NCBI RefSeq assembly: GCF_003063355.1
Contig: NZ_NESH01000001.1
Span: 186,001-250,000, forward strand
Direction of reading: 5' to 3'
Origin: Limnohabitans sp. Bal53
Lineage (GTDB): Bacteria; Pseudomonadota; Gammaproteobacteria; Burkholderiales; Burkholderiaceae_C
DNA: 64,000 nt
Shown here: in pieces, positions 6,533 through 17,029 of the stretch
Layout of the letters: every line of letters starts with the position of its first letter
How positions within the stretch are numbered: position 1 is the first letter of the stretch
The notes under the pieces: model-generated
What the model was told of the DNA's origin: nothing
Databases searched by the model: none
Seen by the model: only the letters and a program-made list of their open reading frames with translations
Position numbers and translations under genes: made by a program

Positions 6533-9175
6533 ATGACCCAGTTCGCCAAAGAAACACTGCCCATCAGTCTGGAAGAGGAAATGCGGCGCAGTTACCTGGA
6601 TTACGCCATGAGCGTGATCGTCGGCCGCGCTCTTCCCGATGCACGCGACGGTTTAAAACCCGTCCATCGCAGAGTTTTGTTCGCGATGCATGAGCTCAAC
6701 AACGACTGGAACCGGCCTTACAAAAAGTCGGCTCGTATCGTGGGTGATGTGATCGGTAAATACCACCCGCACGGTGACCAGTCGGTCTATGACACCATCG
6801 TTCGCATGGCGCAAGACTTTTCCATGCGCCACATGTTGGTGGATGGCCAAGGCAATTTCGGCTCGGTGGACGGTGACAACGCGGCTGCGATGCGTTACAC
6901 CGAAATCCGCCTGGCCAAAATCGCCCACGAGATGCTGGGTGACATCGACAAGGAAACCGTTGACTTTGGCCCCAACTACGACGGTTCGGAAAAAGAGCCG
7001 CTGGTACTGCCCTCTCGCCTGCCCAATTTGCTGATCAACGGCTCGGGCGGTATCGCAGTGGGCATGGCCACCAACATCCCACCGCACAACCTCAACGAAG
7101 TGGTGGACGCTTGCTTGCACCTGCTGCGCAACCCCGAAGCGTCCATCGACGAGCTGATGGAAATCGTGCCTGCGCCCGATTTCCCGACAGGCGCCATCAT
7201 TTATGGCATGACCGGCGTCAAAGAAGGCTACCGCACAGGCCGCGGCCGAGTGGTCATGCGCGCCAAGTGCCACTTTGAAGACATCGACAAAGGCCAGCGT
7301 CAGTGCATCGTGGTGGACGAGTTGCCCTACCAGGTCAACAAAAAGACCTTGCAAGAACGCATGGCTGAGCTGGTGCACGAAAAGAAGATCGAGGACATCA
7401 GCCACATCCAAGACGAGTCCGACAAGTCAGGCATGCGCTTGGTGATTGAGCTCAAGCGTGGCGCTGTGCCCGAGGTGGTGCTGAACAACCTGTACAAACA
7501 GACCCAGCTGCAAGACACCTTCGGCATGAACATGGTGGCCCTGATCGACGGCCAGCCCAAGCTGTGTAACCTGAAAGATCTGATCCAGGTCTTCTTGCAG
7601 CACCGCCGCGAAGTGGTGACACGCCGCACGGTGTTTGAGCTGCGCAAAGCCCGCGACCGTGGCCATGTGCTCGAAGGTTTGGCGGTGGCTTTGGCCAACA
7701 TCGACGACTTCATCGCCATCATCCGTGGCGCACCCACACCGCCTGTGGCCAAGGCCGAGTTGATGACCCGCGCGTGGGACAGCCAGATGGTGCGCACTAT
7801 GCTCACGCGCGCCCGCGACGATGGCTCGGTGGTCAATGCCGACGACTACCGCCCAGAAGGTCTGGAGCGCGAATACGGTTTGGGCCAGGACGGCCTGTAC
7901 CGCCTGTCCGACACGCAAGCGCAAGAGATTTTGCAGATGCGTCTGCAGCGCCTGACCGGTCTGGAACAAGACAAGATCGTGGCCGAGTACAAAGAGGTCA
8001 TGTCCGAGATCGAAGACCTGCTGGACATCCTGGCCAAGCCCGAGCGCGTGTCGACCATCATTGGCGACGAGCTCGGCACCGTGCGCCAAGAGTTTGGCCA
8101 GACCAAGATCGGCGCTCGCCGCAGCGAGATCGAGCACAGCGCACAAGACCTGTCCACTGAAGACCTGATCACGCCCACCGACATGGTGGTCACACTCAGC
8201 CACAGCGGCTACATCAAGAGCCAGCCGCTGAGCGAATACCGCTCGCAAAAGCGCGGTGGCCGTGGCAAACAAGCCGCTGCCACCAAAGAAGACGACTGGA
8301 TCGACCAGCTGTTCATCGCCAACACACACGACTATTTGCTGTGCTTCTCGAACCGGGGTCGTTTGTATTGGCTCAAGGTCTGGGAAGTGCCTGCCGGTTC
8401 GCGCGGCTCGCGTGGCCGCCCGATTGTCAACATGTTCCCTTTGCAAGAAGGCGAAAAAATCAACGTGGTGTTGGCCCTGACTGGCGCAGCCCGCTCCTTC
8501 CCGGACAACCAGTATGTTTTCATGGCCACCTCCATGGGTACGGTCAAGAAGACATCGCTGGACGAATTCAGCAACCCACGTAAAGGCGGCATCATTGCCG
8601 TCAACTTGGACGAAGGCGACTTCTTGATTGGTGCAGCCCTCACAGACGGCCAGCACGATGTGATGCTGTTCAGCGATGGCGGCAAGGCTGTGCGCTTTGA
8701 CGAAAACGATGTGCGTCCCTTGGGTCGCAGTGCACGCGGCGTGCGCGGCATGATGATCGAAGACCACCAAAGCGTGATCGCCATGCTGGTGGCCGAAGAT
8801 GAGACCCAGAGCGTGCTCACGGCCACAGAAAACGGTTACGGCAAGCGCACCAGCATCACCGAATACACGCGCCACGGCCGTGGCACCAAGGGCATGATCG
8901 CCATCCAGCAATCCGAGCGCAACGGCAAAGTTGTGGCAGCCACTTTGGTGCACGCTGATGACGAGATCATGCTCATCACCGACACAGGCGTTTTGGTGCG
9001 CACCCGCGTGTCCGAAATCCGCGAGCTGGGCCGTGCCACACAAGGTGTGACCCTGATCGGCCTAGACGAAGGCGCGAAGCTGTCGGGACTGCAGCGCATT
9101 GTGGAGAACGATGCCAATGCCGCCGAAGGCGATGCCGACGCATCGACAGACGACAGCGCACCTGCGGCGGAATAA
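6533..9175 (+). CDS. gyrA: DNA gyrase subunit A
   Basis: 880 aa from the ATG at 6533 ([17 protein letters not shown]). The breakage-reunion domain spans about 1-520. The catalytic Tyr is residue 122 in [10 protein letters not shown]. The C-terminal beta-pinwheel contains the GyrA box QKRGGRGK near 570 and repeats such as [19 protein letters not shown]. The quinolone region reads [11 protein letters not shown], so the position of E. coli Ser83 is Gln83, followed by Ser84, while Asp87 is kept. With GyrB it introduces negative supercoils. The tail ends in an acidic stretch. serC follows with no gap. Confidence 0.98.
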   Translation: MTQFAKETLPISLEEEMRRSYLDYAMSVIVGRALPDARDGLKPVHRRVLFAMHELNNDWNRPYKKSARIVGDVIGKYHPHGDQSVYDTIVRMAQDFSMRHMLVDGQGNFGSVDGDNAAAMRYTEIRLAKIAHEMLGDIDKETVDFGPNYDGSEKEPLVLPSRLPNLLINGSGGIAVGMATNIPPHNLNEVVDACLHLLRNPEASIDELMEIVPAPDFPTGAIIYGMTGVKEGYRTGRGRVVMRAKCHFEDIDKGQRQCIVVDELPYQVNKKTLQERMAELVHEKKIEDISHIQDESDKSGMRLVIELKRGAVPEVVLNNLYKQTQLQDTFGMNMVALIDGQPKLCNLKDLIQVFLQHRREVVTRRTVFELRKARDRGHVLEGLAVALANIDDFIAIIRGAPTPPVAKAELMTRAWDSQMVRTMLTRARDDGSVVNADDYRPEGLEREYGLGQDGLYRLSDTQAQEILQMRLQRLTGLEQDKIVAEYKEVMSEIEDLLDILAKPERVSTIIGDELGTVRQEFGQTKIGARRSEIEHSAQDLSTEDLITPTDMVVTLSHSGYIKSQPLSEYRSQKRGGRGKQAAATKEDDWIDQLFIANTHDYLLCFSNRGRLYWLKVWEVPAGSRGSRGRPIVNMFPLQEGEKINVVLALTGAARSFPDNQYVFMATSMGTVKKTSLDEFSNPRKGGIIAVNLDEGDFLIGAALTDGQHDVMLFSDGGKAVRFDENDVRPLGRSARGVRGMMIEDHQSVIAMLVAEDETQSVLTATENGYGKRTSITEYTRHGRGTKGMIAIQQSERNGKVVAATLVHADDEIMLITDTGVLVRTRVSEIRELGRATQGVTLIGLDEGAKLSGLQRIVENDANAAEGDADASTDDSAPAAE

Positions 9176-10270
9176 ATGATGGGGCGCGCTTTCAACTTCT
9201 CGGCGGGTCCCGCCGTCATGCCCGAGGCTGTGTTGCAACAAGCCGCATCGGAGATGCTGGATTGGCATGGCTCGGGCATGAGCGTGATGGAGATGAGCCA
9301 CCGCGGTAAAGAGTTCATCAGCATTTACGAGCAGGCCGAATCTGACCTGCGCGAATTGTTGGCGGTGCCGGCGCACTTCAAGATTCTGTTCATGCAAGGC
9401 GGCGGCTTGGCAGAAAACGCCATCGTGCCGCTGAACCTGTCGCAAGGCGGGTCCATGGACTTTGTGCTCACGGGCAGTTGGAGCCAAAAATCGCTCAAGG
9501 AAGCGGGCAAATACGGAACGGCACGTGTGGCCGCCACGGCGCAAGCCGACGGCTTCACCACCCTGCCCTCGCCAGCCACTTGGCAAATTGGCGCCGACAG
9601 CCGCTATGTGCACATTTGCGGCAACGAGACCATCCACGGCGTGGAATTTCACCAACTGCCAGACCTGAAATCTTTGGGATGCGACGCCCCATTGGTGGTG
9701 GATTTTTCCTCCCATGTGGCCTCGCGCCCAATGGATTGGTCGCGCGTAGGTCTGGCCTTTGGCGGTGCACAAAAGAATTTGGGCCCAGCAGGCCTGACTT
9801 TGGTGATCGTGCGCGAAGACCTGATTGGGAACGCCCTGCCGCACTGCCCGAGCGCCTTTGATTACAAACTGGTGGCCGACAACCAGTCGATGTACAACAC
9901 GCCGCCCACTTACAGCATTTACATCGCCGGGCTGGTGTTCCAATGGCTCAAAAAAAACGGCGGCATTGCCGCCATGGAGCAGCGCAACATCGCCAAAGCG
10001 CAGCTGCTCTATGACTTTCTCGACAGCTCCAGCCTGTTTGAAAACCGAGTCGCCAAAGACTGCCGCTCACGTATGAACGTGCCTTTCTTTTTGCGTGACG
10101 AATCGCGCAATGATGCTTTCCTAGCCGGCGCCAAAGCGGCCAACTTGCTGCAGCTCAAGGGCCACAAATCGGTCGGCGGCATGCGCGCCAGCATCTACAA
10201 CGCCATGCCGCTCGAAGGTGTTCAAGCCTTGGTGGCCTACATGCGCGAATTTGAAAAAACACAGGCCTGA
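9176..10270 (+). CDS. serC: Phosphoserine aminotransferase
   Basis: 364 aa. Two ATG codons at 9176 and 9179 directly follow the gyrA stop; either may be used. N-terminus [17 protein letters not shown] and the PLP lysine Lys200 in [12 protein letters not shown] identify SerC. The phosphate-binding HRGKEF and the C-terminal [16 protein letters not shown] are also present. It converts 3-phosphohydroxypyruvate to phosphoserine and also acts in pyridoxal phosphate synthesis. It is the second gene of a run gyrA-serC-pheA-tyrA-aroA/cmk, a usual order in beta- and gammaproteobacteria. Confidence 0.97.
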   Translation: MMGRAFNFSAGPAVMPEAVLQQAASEMLDWHGSGMSVMEMSHRGKEFISIYEQAESDLRELLAVPAHFKILFMQGGGLAENAIVPLNLSQGGSMDFVLTGSWSQKSLKEAGKYGTARVAATAQADGFTTLPSPATWQIGADSRYVHICGNETIHGVEFHQLPDLKSLGCDAPLVVDFSSHVASRPMDWSRVGLAFGGAQKNLGPAGLTLVIVREDLIGNALPHCPSAFDYKLVADNQSMYNTPPTYSIYIAGLVFQWLKKNGGIAAMEQRNIAKAQLLYDFLDSSSLFENRVAKDCRSRMNVPFFLRDESRNDAFLAGAKAANLLQLKGHKSVGGMRASIYNAMPLEGVQALVAYMREFEKTQA

Positions 10271-10309
10271 GGTTTTTCCCGAAACAGGCCGCCAGAAAGT
10301 ACAAGAGAC

Positions 10310-11410
10310 ATGAGCCAACAACCCATTCAGTCGGACGCCCTGGGCGCTTTGCGTGTGCAAATTGATGCGCTGGACAAACAGCTGCTGAGCCTTCTGAACC
10401 AGCGCGCCCATGTGGCCGAGCAAGTGGGCGAGATCAAACGCGCCGAAGGCTCACCCTTCTTCCGGCCTGATCGTGTGGCCCAGGTCATCGACAAGATCAC
10501 CGGCGCCAACCCTGGTCCGCTCAAAAACGAACACATCGCCTCGATCTGGCGAGAAATCATGTCGGCCTGTTTGGCACTCGAAGCCCCGCAACGCGTGGCG
10601 GTGCTGGGCCCTCAAGGCACGTTTTGCGAGCAAGCAGCGATTGAATTTTTTGGCAGTGCGGCCAACCTGATTTATTGCGCCAATTTCGACGAAGTTTTCC
10701 ATGCCACGGCTGCGGGCACCGCCCAATACGGCGTGGTGGGCATGGAAAACTCCACCGAAGGCGTGGTGGCACGCTCGCTCGATTTGTTCTTGCGCTCGCC
10801 CGTGCATGTGGTGGGCGAAGTCAGCCTGCAGGTGCGCTTCAATTTGCTGCGCCAACTCAATTCAGATGCCAACATCGAAGTGGTGATGGCGCATCCGCAA
10901 GCACTGGCCCAATGCCAGGGCTGGTTGTCCAAGCACCTGCCGCATGTGGAGCGGCGCGCTGTCTCCAGCAATGCCGAAGGCGCACGTTTGGCCGCCACCA
11001 ACCCAGCCTGGGCCGCTTTGGCAAGCGAACGCGCAGCCAGCCAGTTTGGCCTGCACATCGTGCACCACGCCATCCAGGACGAAGCCTTCAACCGCACGCG
11101 TTTTGCCGTGATCACCCTGCCCCAAACCTTGGCCACGCCCCCTGCTTCGGGCAAGGACTGCACCAGCCTCGTGGTGTCGGTGCCCAACCGCCCAGGTGCG
11201 GTGCACGACTTGTTGGTGCCGCTCAAAAACAACGGCGTGTCCATGACGCGCTTTGAGTCGCGTCCTGCCAAATCCGGCCAGTGGGAGTATTACTTCTACA
11301 TCGACCTGCAAGGCCACATCAGCGAGCCGCATGTGGCGGCGGCCTTGCAAGAGTTGCAAGGCCTGTGCGCGTTTTACAAGGTGCTGGGTTCTTACCCCGT
11401 TCCTGAATGA
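10310..11410 (+). CDS. pheA: Bifunctional chorismate mutase/prephenate dehydratase (P-protein)
   Basis: 366 aa. Residues about 8-95 are an AroQ chorismate mutase (LRVQIDALDKQLLSLLNQRA, then EVGEIKRAEGSPFFRPDR in degenerate form). Residues about 97-275 are prephenate dehydratase, starting VAVLGPQGTFCEQAA and including VVGMENSTEGVV and the catalytic TRFAVI. Residues about 285-360 are an ACT domain with NRPGAVHDLL and the Phe-binding motif FESRP, so feedback inhibition by phenylalanine is expected. tyrA starts 18 bp downstream. Confidence 0.97.
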   Translation: MSQQPIQSDALGALRVQIDALDKQLLSLLNQRAHVAEQVGEIKRAEGSPFFRPDRVAQVIDKITGANPGPLKNEHIASIWREIMSACLALEAPQRVAVLGPQGTFCEQAAIEFFGSAANLIYCANFDEVFHATAAGTAQYGVVGMENSTEGVVARSLDLFLRSPVHVVGEVSLQVRFNLLRQLNSDANIEVVMAHPQALAQCQGWLSKHLPHVERRAVSSNAEGARLAATNPAWAALASERAASQFGLHIVHHAIQDEAFNRTRFAVITLPQTLATPPASGKDCTSLVVSVPNRPGAVHDLLVPLKNNGVSMTRFESRPAKSGQWEYYFYIDLQGHISEPHVAAALQELQGLCAFYKVLGSYPVPE

Positions 11411-11428
11411 CCCCCGAGTGAGCGCACT

Positions 11429-12325
11429 GTGAAATTCCAACGCCTGGCCCTGATTGGCTGCGGCCTGATGGGCGGCTCGTTTGCGCTCGCGCTGCGCCAA
11501 GCGGGCCTGGTGCAGCACATCACAGGTTTCAGCGCCTCCGAAAAAACCCGCCAACGTGCCGTTGAACTGGGTGTCATCGACCAAGCCTGCCACAGTGTGG
11601 CAGAGACCGTGCAAGGTGCCGATTTGGTCTTACTGGCCGTCCCAGTGGGCGCCATGCACAGCAGCTTTGCTGCGCTGCGAGAGAACCTGTCATCCACTGC
11701 ACTGCTGATGGACGTGGGCTCCACCAAATGCGACGTGATCGCGGCGGCCCAAACCGCCTTGGGCGAACGCCTCAATTGCTTCATGCCCGCCCACCCGATT
11801 GCGGGCAAAGAAGTCGCGGGCATCGAGCATGCCGAAGCCAATCTCTACCAAGCGCGCCGCACCATTCTCACGCCCCTGCCGCAAAACAGCATCCGCCAAA
11901 TCAAAATGGCGAGCGAGGTGTGGACCGCCATCGGCAGCCAGGTGAGCCACATGACACCCGAGGCGCACGATGCCACCTTTGCCGCGGTCAGCCACCTGCC
12001 GCACCTGCTGGCCTTTGCTGCTGTCAATGCACTCACTGTGCAGCCACAAGGGGCTGCCTTTTTGGAGATGGCGGGCCCAGGATTTCGGGATTTTTCGCGC
12101 ATCGCCGCCAGTGACTCCGCCGTCTGGCGCGACATCCTGAGCGCCAACCGGGACGAAGTGCTCACGCAAATGGCGCATTTTCGCGCGGCGCTCGATCAAT
12201 TTGAAAACACCCTGAAGCAAGGCGACACCGCTGCCCTGCAGCAACTGATTCAACAAGCCAGCGATGTGCGCTCGGCCTGGACGCTGCAAGCGGGCAACGC
12301 TTGCAACAAAGCCTCAGAAGACTGA
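11429..12325 (+). CDS. tyrA: Prephenate/arogenate dehydrogenase
   Basis: 298 aa from a GTG at 11429. The Rossmann motif is LIGCGLMGGSFALAL near residues 6-20. Conserved catalytic features are MDVGSTKCDVI, the His in MPAHPIAGKE near residue 125, and AVSHLPHLLAFA near 190. It oxidatively decarboxylates prephenate to 4-hydroxyphenylpyruvate for tyrosine. No chorismate mutase or ACT domain is fused, so it is the monofunctional type. aroA-cmk follows after 3 bp, in operon. Confidence 0.95.
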   Translation: MKFQRLALIGCGLMGGSFALALRQAGLVQHITGFSASEKTRQRAVELGVIDQACHSVAETVQGADLVLLAVPVGAMHSSFAALRENLSSTALLMDVGSTKCDVIAAAQTALGERLNCFMPAHPIAGKEVAGIEHAEANLYQARRTILTPLPQNSIRQIKMASEVWTAIGSQVSHMTPEAHDATFAAVSHLPHLLAFAAVNALTVQPQGAAFLEMAGPGFRDFSRIAASDSAVWRDILSANRDEVLTQMAHFRAALDQFENTLKQGDTAALQQLIQQASDVRSAWTLQAGNACNKASED

Positions 12326-12328
12326 CCC

Positions 12329-14320
12329 ATGTTCTCTACCGCCTTTCTTGACCTCCCTGCGCTGCAAGGCGCGTCCGGCACTGTCACCCTGCCCGGCTCC
12401 AAAAGCATCTCGAACCGCGTGCTGCTGCTCTCGGCCCTTTGCCAAGGCACCACCGTGGTTCACGACCTGCTGGACTCGGACGACACCCGAGTCATGCTGG
12501 CCGCGCTGCGCCAACTGGGCTGCGGCGTCGAAGTGCAAGGCACCACGGTGACCATCACGGGCCTCGGTGGCCGCGCATGGCCGACTGAGGCCATTGAGTT
12601 TTTCATGGGCAACGCCGGCACCGCCATGCGCCCGCTCACGGCGGCTTTGGCGGTGCAGGGTGGCGACTTCACGCTCAAGGGCGTGCCGCGCATGCACGAG
12701 AGGCCCATCGGTGACCTGGTGGACGCCCTGCGCGAGCTGGGCTGCGCCATCGACTATCTGGGCAACGAGGGCTACCCACCGCTGCGTGTTAGTCAGCCTG
12801 CCTTGCAACTGGACAAACCCATTCCAGTGCGTGGTGATGTGTCCAGTCAATTCCTGACCGCACTGTTGATGGCCCTGCCCTTGGCTGCACAAGACCGCGC
12901 CATCACCATCGAGGTGGTGGGCGAACTCATCAGCAAGCCCTACATCGAGATCACACTCAACCTGCTGGCACGCTACGGCATTGCCGTGGAGCGCCAAGGC
13001 TGGGAACGTTTTGTCATCCCGGCAGGCAGCCGATACCAGTCGCCCGGCAGCATCCACGTCGAAGCAGACGCGTCTTCGGCCAGCTACTTCATCGCACTCG
13101 GCGCCATCGCGCAAGGCAACGGCATCCGCATTCAGGGTGTGGGCGCAGACTCGATCCAGGGCGACATCCGCTTCATGGACGCCGCCGAACAAATGGGCGC
13201 CAAGATCACCAGCGGCCCCAACTGGCTCGAAATCCAACGTGGTGCCTGGCCGCTCAAGGGCATCACCCTCGACTGCAACCACATCCCAGACGCGGCCATG
13301 ACGCTGGCCGTGATGGCGCTGTACGCCGACGGCCCCACCACGCTGCGCAACATCGCCAGCTGGCGTGTGAAGGAAACCGACCGCATCGCGGCCATGGCCA
13401 ACGAAAGCCGCAAACTGGGTGCTACTGTGGAAGAAGGCCCAGACTGGATCACCATCCACCCCCTGCCCGCCAATCAATGGCAACGCGCCAGCATCCATAC
13501 CTACGACGACCACCGCGTGGCCATGTGCTTCTCACTGGCGGCTTTTAACGCTGACCAGGTTCCGGTGCGCATCGAAGACCCCAAGTGCGTCGCCAAAACT
13601 TTTCCCGACTACTTCGAGGCCCTGTTCTCGGTGGCGCACACGGCAGCCTCCAACATTCCAGTGATCTGCATCGACGGCCCCACGGCCTCGGGCAAGGGCA
13701 CTCTGGCCAGCCGCGTAGCCGCACAGCTGGGTTACCACTACTTGGACTCGGGCGCGCTCTACCGCGTGACCGCCCACGCCGCTTTGCAAGCGGGTCTGAC
13801 ACTGGAAGCCGCCGATGAAGCGAAGATCGCCGACCTTGCCCGCAGTCTGCCCGTGCGCTTTGAAGGCGAGCAGGTGCTGCTGAGCAACGTGGACGTGACC
13901 GACGCCATCCGCAGCGAACAAGGCGGCATGAACGCCTCCAAAGTCTCCGTGTTGCCTGCCGTGCGCGAGGCGCTGGTGCAGTTGCAGCACAGTTTTCAGC
14001 GCCTGCCGGGCCTCTTGGCCGATGGCCGCGACATGGGCACGGTGATCTTTCCGAATGCGCCTTTGAAGGTGTTTTTGACCGCCAGCGCCGCAAAACGGGC
14101 CGAAAGACGGCATAAGCAATTGATTTTGAAGGGTTTTTCGGCTAACATCGACAGTCTTCGCGCTGACTTGGAAGCGCGCGACGCCCGGGATATGTCTCGC
14201 AGCGTGGCGCCTCTGAAGCCCGCACAAGATGCCTTGCAACTGGACAACTCGTCCTTGACCATCGAAGCCTCGGTGGAACAGGTGATGGTCTGGTGGCAAA
14301 GCCGGCAGGTTTTCGGTTGA
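12329..14320 (+). CDS. aroA-cmk: Fused EPSP synthase / cytidylate kinase
   Basis: 663 aa in one uninterrupted frame. Residues 1 to about 435 are EPSP synthase: substrate-binding [18 protein letters not shown], the RP motif in [14 protein letters not shown], and DDHRVAM near 393. Residues about 443-663 are cytidylate kinase: P-loop [13 protein letters not shown] at about 449, YLDSGALYR, and [11 protein letters not shown]. AroA makes the shikimate-pathway intermediate EPSP; Cmk phosphorylates CMP and dCMP. The genes are adjacent in many proteobacteria, and a fusion is annotated in Comamonadaceae. The linker is only about ten residues. The class I AroA motifs suggest glyphosate sensitivity. Confidence 0.96.
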   Translation: MFSTAFLDLPALQGASGTVTLPGSKSISNRVLLLSALCQGTTVVHDLLDSDDTRVMLAALRQLGCGVEVQGTTVTITGLGGRAWPTEAIEFFMGNAGTAMRPLTAALAVQGGDFTLKGVPRMHERPIGDLVDALRELGCAIDYLGNEGYPPLRVSQPALQLDKPIPVRGDVSSQFLTALLMALPLAAQDRAITIEVVGELISKPYIEITLNLLARYGIAVERQGWERFVIPAGSRYQSPGSIHVEADASSASYFIALGAIAQGNGIRIQGVGADSIQGDIRFMDAAEQMGAKITSGPNWLEIQRGAWPLKGITLDCNHIPDAAMTLAVMALYADGPTTLRNIASWRVKETDRIAAMANESRKLGATVEEGPDWITIHPLPANQWQRASIHTYDDHRVAMCFSLAAFNADQVPVRIEDPKCVAKTFPDYFEALFSVAHTAASNIPVICIDGPTASGKGTLASRVAAQLGYHYLDSGALYRVTAHAALQAGLTLEAADEAKIADLARSLPVRFEGEQVLLSNVDVTDAIRSEQGGMNASKVSVLPAVREALVQLQHSFQRLPGLLADGRDMGTVIFPNAPLKVFLTASAAKRAERRHKQLILKGFSANIDSLRADLEARDARDMSRSVAPLKPAQDALQLDNSSLTIEASVEQVMVWWQSRQVFG

Positions 14321-14535
14321 TCGACAGAGGTCGATTCACTGACAACGGCCACCCCAGCCCATCTTTTGTGGGCTGACCTGAAGTTCCACCCGGCTCTCCT
14401 CGTGCAGCTTGCACACTGGCCAGGTGGTTTTTAAAACCAACCGCGGTTCACACCGCAAACCAATCGCCACAGTCAGCTCCTGGAAACGACGCATGTCGCG
14501 CTCGTCAGTCCTGCACCCGTGGATGAGGAAATCAC
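14321..14535 (+). promoter_or_regulatory. Long leader between aroA-cmk and rpsA
   Basis: 215 nt without a gene. It contains a short hairpin (GTGCA-GCT-TGCAC, 14402-14414) and a symmetrical TGGTTTT-T-AAAACCA (14425-14439), then a GAGGAAAT ribosome site before the rpsA ATG. In E. coli S1 represses its own translation through leader hairpins. A similar role here is inference from position and length. Confidence 0.4.
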
Positions 14536-16215
14536 ATGTCTGAATCTTTTGCCGCCCTCTTTGAGGAATCCCTGCAACGTACCGAAATGCGCCCTGGTGA
14601 AGTCATCACCGCTGAAGTGGTGCGCATCGAACACAACTTCGTGGTGGTCAACGCCGGTCTCAAGTCCGAGTCGTATGTTCCCCTCGAAGAGTTCAAGAAC
14701 GACCAGGGTGAAGTCGAAGTCCAGGTCGGCGACTTTGTCTCCGTGGCCATTGGCTCCATCGAAAACGGCTACGGCGACACCATCTTGTCGCGCGACACCG
14801 CCAAGCGTTTGGCTTCGTGGATGTCCCTCGAAAAAGCCCTCGAATCCGGCGAATTCGTCACTGGCGTGACCAGCGGCAAAGTCAAGGGCGGCCTGACCGT
14901 TCTGGTCAACGGCATCCGCGCTTTCTTGCCCGGCTCTTTGGTCGACACACGTCCCACCAAAGACCTGTCACCCTATGAGAACAAGACCCTGGAATTCAAG
15001 GTCATCAAGCTCGACCGCAAGCGCAACAACGTCGTGTTGTCACGCCGCGCAGTGGTGGAAGCCTCGATGGGCGAAGAGCGCGCCAAGCTGATGGAAACAT
15101 TGCGCGAAGGCTCCATCGTTCACGGTGTGGTCAAGAACATCACCGAATACGGTGCATTCGTGGACCTGGGCGGCATCGACGGCTTGCTGCACATCACCGA
15201 CATGGCATGGCGCCGTGTCCGTCACCCTTCCGAAGTGGTGACCGCTGGTCAAGAAATCACCGCCAAGATCCTCAAGTTCGACACCGAGAAAAACCGCGTG
15301 TCCTTGGGCCTCAAGCAAATGGGCGACGACCCATGGATGGGCGTCAACCGCCGCTACCCACAAAGCACCCGCATGTTCGGCAAGATCACCAACATCGCCG
15401 ACTACGGCGCGTTTGTGGAACTCGAGCCAGGCATCGAAGGCTTGGTGCACGTGTCTGAAATGGACTGGACCAACAAGAACGTGGCTCCTTCCAAGATCGT
15501 GGCGTTGGGCGACGAAGTCGAAGTCATGGTCCTCGAGATCGACGAAGACAAGCGCCGCATCAGCTTGGGCATGAAGCAGTGCCGTGCCAACCCATGGCAA
15601 GAGTTTGCTCAAAACACCAAGCGCGGTGACCGCGTGAAGGGCCCGATCAAGTCGATCACCGACTTCGGCGTGTTCGTGGGCTTGGCTGCCGGCATCGACG
15701 GTTTGGTGCACCTGTCTGACCTGTCTTGGAACGAAACCGGCGAAAACGCTGTGCGCGAATTCAAGAAGGGTCAAGAAGTCGAGGCTTTGGTCTTGGCTGT
15801 GGACGTGGACCGCGAGCGCATCAGCTTGGGCATCAAACAGCTCGACTCCGATCCTTTCACCACCTTCACCTCCATCAACGACAAAGGCCAGATCGTCACC
15901 GGCAAGGTCAAGACCGTGGATGCCAAGGGCGCTGAAATCGACCTGGGTGAAGACATCGTGGGCTACCTGCGCGTGTCCGAAATCTCGCGTGACCGTGTGG
16001 AAGACGCCAGCCATGTGCTCAAAGTCGGCGACGAAGTCACTGCCGTCGTGGTGAACGTGGACCGCAAGACCCGCAACATCCAGTTGTCGATCAAGGCCAA
16101 AGACCAAGCTGACCAGCAAGAAGCCATGGCTTCTCTGTCGCAGCAAGCCAAGACCGAAAACGCTGGCACCACCAGCCTGGGCGCTTTGTTGCGTGCCAAG
16201 CTCGACAACAACTGA
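14536..16215 (+). CDS. rpsA: 30S ribosomal protein S1
   Basis: 559 aa with six S1 (OB-fold) repeats. Repeats 1 and 2 are the divergent ribosome-binding ones ([37 protein letters not shown]). Repeats 3 to 6 are RNA-binding, with [38 protein letters not shown] and similar cores ending RISLGMKQ. S1 recruits mRNA to the 30S subunit and unwinds leaders. Length and repeat number match the family. Gene order cmk-rpsA-ihfB is standard in proteobacteria. Confidence 0.98.
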   Translation: MSESFAALFEESLQRTEMRPGEVITAEVVRIEHNFVVVNAGLKSESYVPLEEFKNDQGEVEVQVGDFVSVAIGSIENGYGDTILSRDTAKRLASWMSLEKALESGEFVTGVTSGKVKGGLTVLVNGIRAFLPGSLVDTRPTKDLSPYENKTLEFKVIKLDRKRNNVVLSRRAVVEASMGEERAKLMETLREGSIVHGVVKNITEYGAFVDLGGIDGLLHITDMAWRRVRHPSEVVTAGQEITAKILKFDTEKNRVSLGLKQMGDDPWMGVNRRYPQSTRMFGKITNIADYGAFVELEPGIEGLVHVSEMDWTNKNVAPSKIVALGDEVEVMVLEIDEDKRRISLGMKQCRANPWQEFAQNTKRGDRVKGPIKSITDFGVFVGLAAGIDGLVHLSDLSWNETGENAVREFKKGQEVEALVLAVDVDRERISLGIKQLDSDPFTTFTSINDKGQIVTGKVKTVDAKGAEIDLGEDIVGYLRVSEISRDRVEDASHVLKVGDEVTAVVVNVDRKTRNIQLSIKAKDQADQQEAMASLSQQAKTENAGTTSLGALLRAKLDNN

Positions 16216-16245
16216 TCCTTGTGATCGGATGACGCCCGTTGTCTG

Positions 16246-16280
16246 AAAAGCCTGCCCCTGTGATGGGGGCAGGCTTTTTT
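16246..16280 (+). terminator. Rho-independent terminator of rpsA
   Basis: AGCCTGCCCC and GGGGCAGGCT arms (16249-16258 and 16266-16275), flanked by an A run and a T run, 31 bp after the rpsA stop. Confidence 0.85.
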
Positions 16281-16329
16281 CAGGCCCGTGCCCAAGACAA
16301 CACAAGTCACGCCCCAACAAATTGACCCC

Positions 16330-16650
16330 ATGACCCGCTCCGATCTGGTTGAAGAACTTGCTTCTCGCTTTGCGCAACTGACCCACCGCGACGCCGAATT
16401 GGCTGTCAAAACGGTGCTGGACGCCATGAGCGACGCGTTGGTCAAAGGCCACCGCATCGAAATTCGCGGCTTTGGCAGCTTCTCCATCAACCGCCGCCCT
16501 CCCCGCGTAGGCCGCAACCCCCGCTCCGGCGAGAGCGTTCAGATTCCTGAAAAGCGCGTGCCCCATTTCAAGCCCGGCAAAGCCCTGCGCGAAGCGGTAG
16601 ACGCTGGCACCCAGGTCCTGGCCAACAGCGCTGAAAACGCTGCCCCATGA
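16330..16650 (+). CDS. ihfB: Integration host factor subunit beta
   Basis: 106 aa from the ATG at 16330, matching the family start MT(K/R)S(E/D)L; a GTG at 16288 would add 14 residues. Conserved HU/IHF core: [30 protein letters not shown], with the DNA-intercalating proline in RNPRSG and the end [15 protein letters not shown]. With IhfA it bends DNA sharply at specific sites. The C-terminal about 12 residues exceed the E. coli length. A terminator separates it from rpsA. Confidence 0.95.
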   Translation: MTRSDLVEELASRFAQLTHRDAELAVKTVLDAMSDALVKGHRIEIRGFGSFSINRRPPRVGRNPRSGESVQIPEKRVPHFKPGKALREAVDAGTQVLANSAENAAP

Positions 16651-16744
16651 TCGGCATGGCTCAAGCCTGCACTTGTGTCATTGACCGTATACACGGCTCT
16701 TGTGTTTGCGCCTTTAGAATGGTTCCAGTTTCCGAGGTCCATTC

Positions 16745-17029
16745 ATGAAACGCCTGATCTGGCTGCTGCAGTGGTTGCTCAAAGCCACTGTTTTCCTCAC
16801 GCTTTTTGCTTTCGCGCTGAACAACCAGCAAGAAACCCGCGTGAACTTTTTTTTCAGCACCTACTGGTCGGCACCCACGGTGCTGGTGGTGCTGTCGGCC
16901 TTCACGCTGGGCGTCGTGGTGGGCGTTCTGGGCATGGTGCCGCGCTGGTGGCGGGAGCGCCAAGCCGTCAAGAAAAACACCCCACCTGCCTCCCCCTCCC
17001 CCGCGTCCGAGGTGACCGATGGAACTTGA
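16745..17029 (+). CDS. lapA: LapA-like inner membrane protein (DUF1049)
   Basis: 94 aa with two transmembrane helices, about residues 5-25 and 43-67, separated by NNQQETRVNFFFSTYWSAP, the DUF1049/LapA signature. A short basic Pro/Ser tail faces the cytoplasm. LapA partners LapB in controlling LPS synthesis through FtsH-dependent turnover of LpxC in E. coli. Its end overlaps the lapB start by 11 bp. The position after ihfB is conserved in beta- and gammaproteobacteria. Confidence 0.88.
   Translation: MKRLIWLLQWLLKATVFLTLFAFALNNQQETRVNFFFSTYWSAPTVLVVLSAFTLGVVVGVLGMVPRWWRERQAVKKNTPPASPSPASEVTDGT

Noticed and set aside
7427..9043. 538-codon open frame antisense to gyrA
   Set aside because: It lies wholly within gyrA, is rich in His, Val and Ala as expected for a reverse shadow of GC-rich coding DNA, and has no ribosome site.
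11411..11428. Missing hisC-like aminotransferase between pheA and tyrA
   Set aside because: Some relatives carry one there, but its absence is ordinary variation and the 18-bp gap shows no remnant.
15040..16566. 508-codon open frame antisense to rpsA and ihfB
   Set aside because: Composition mirrors the S1 repeats; no recognisable domain; crosses a strong terminator.
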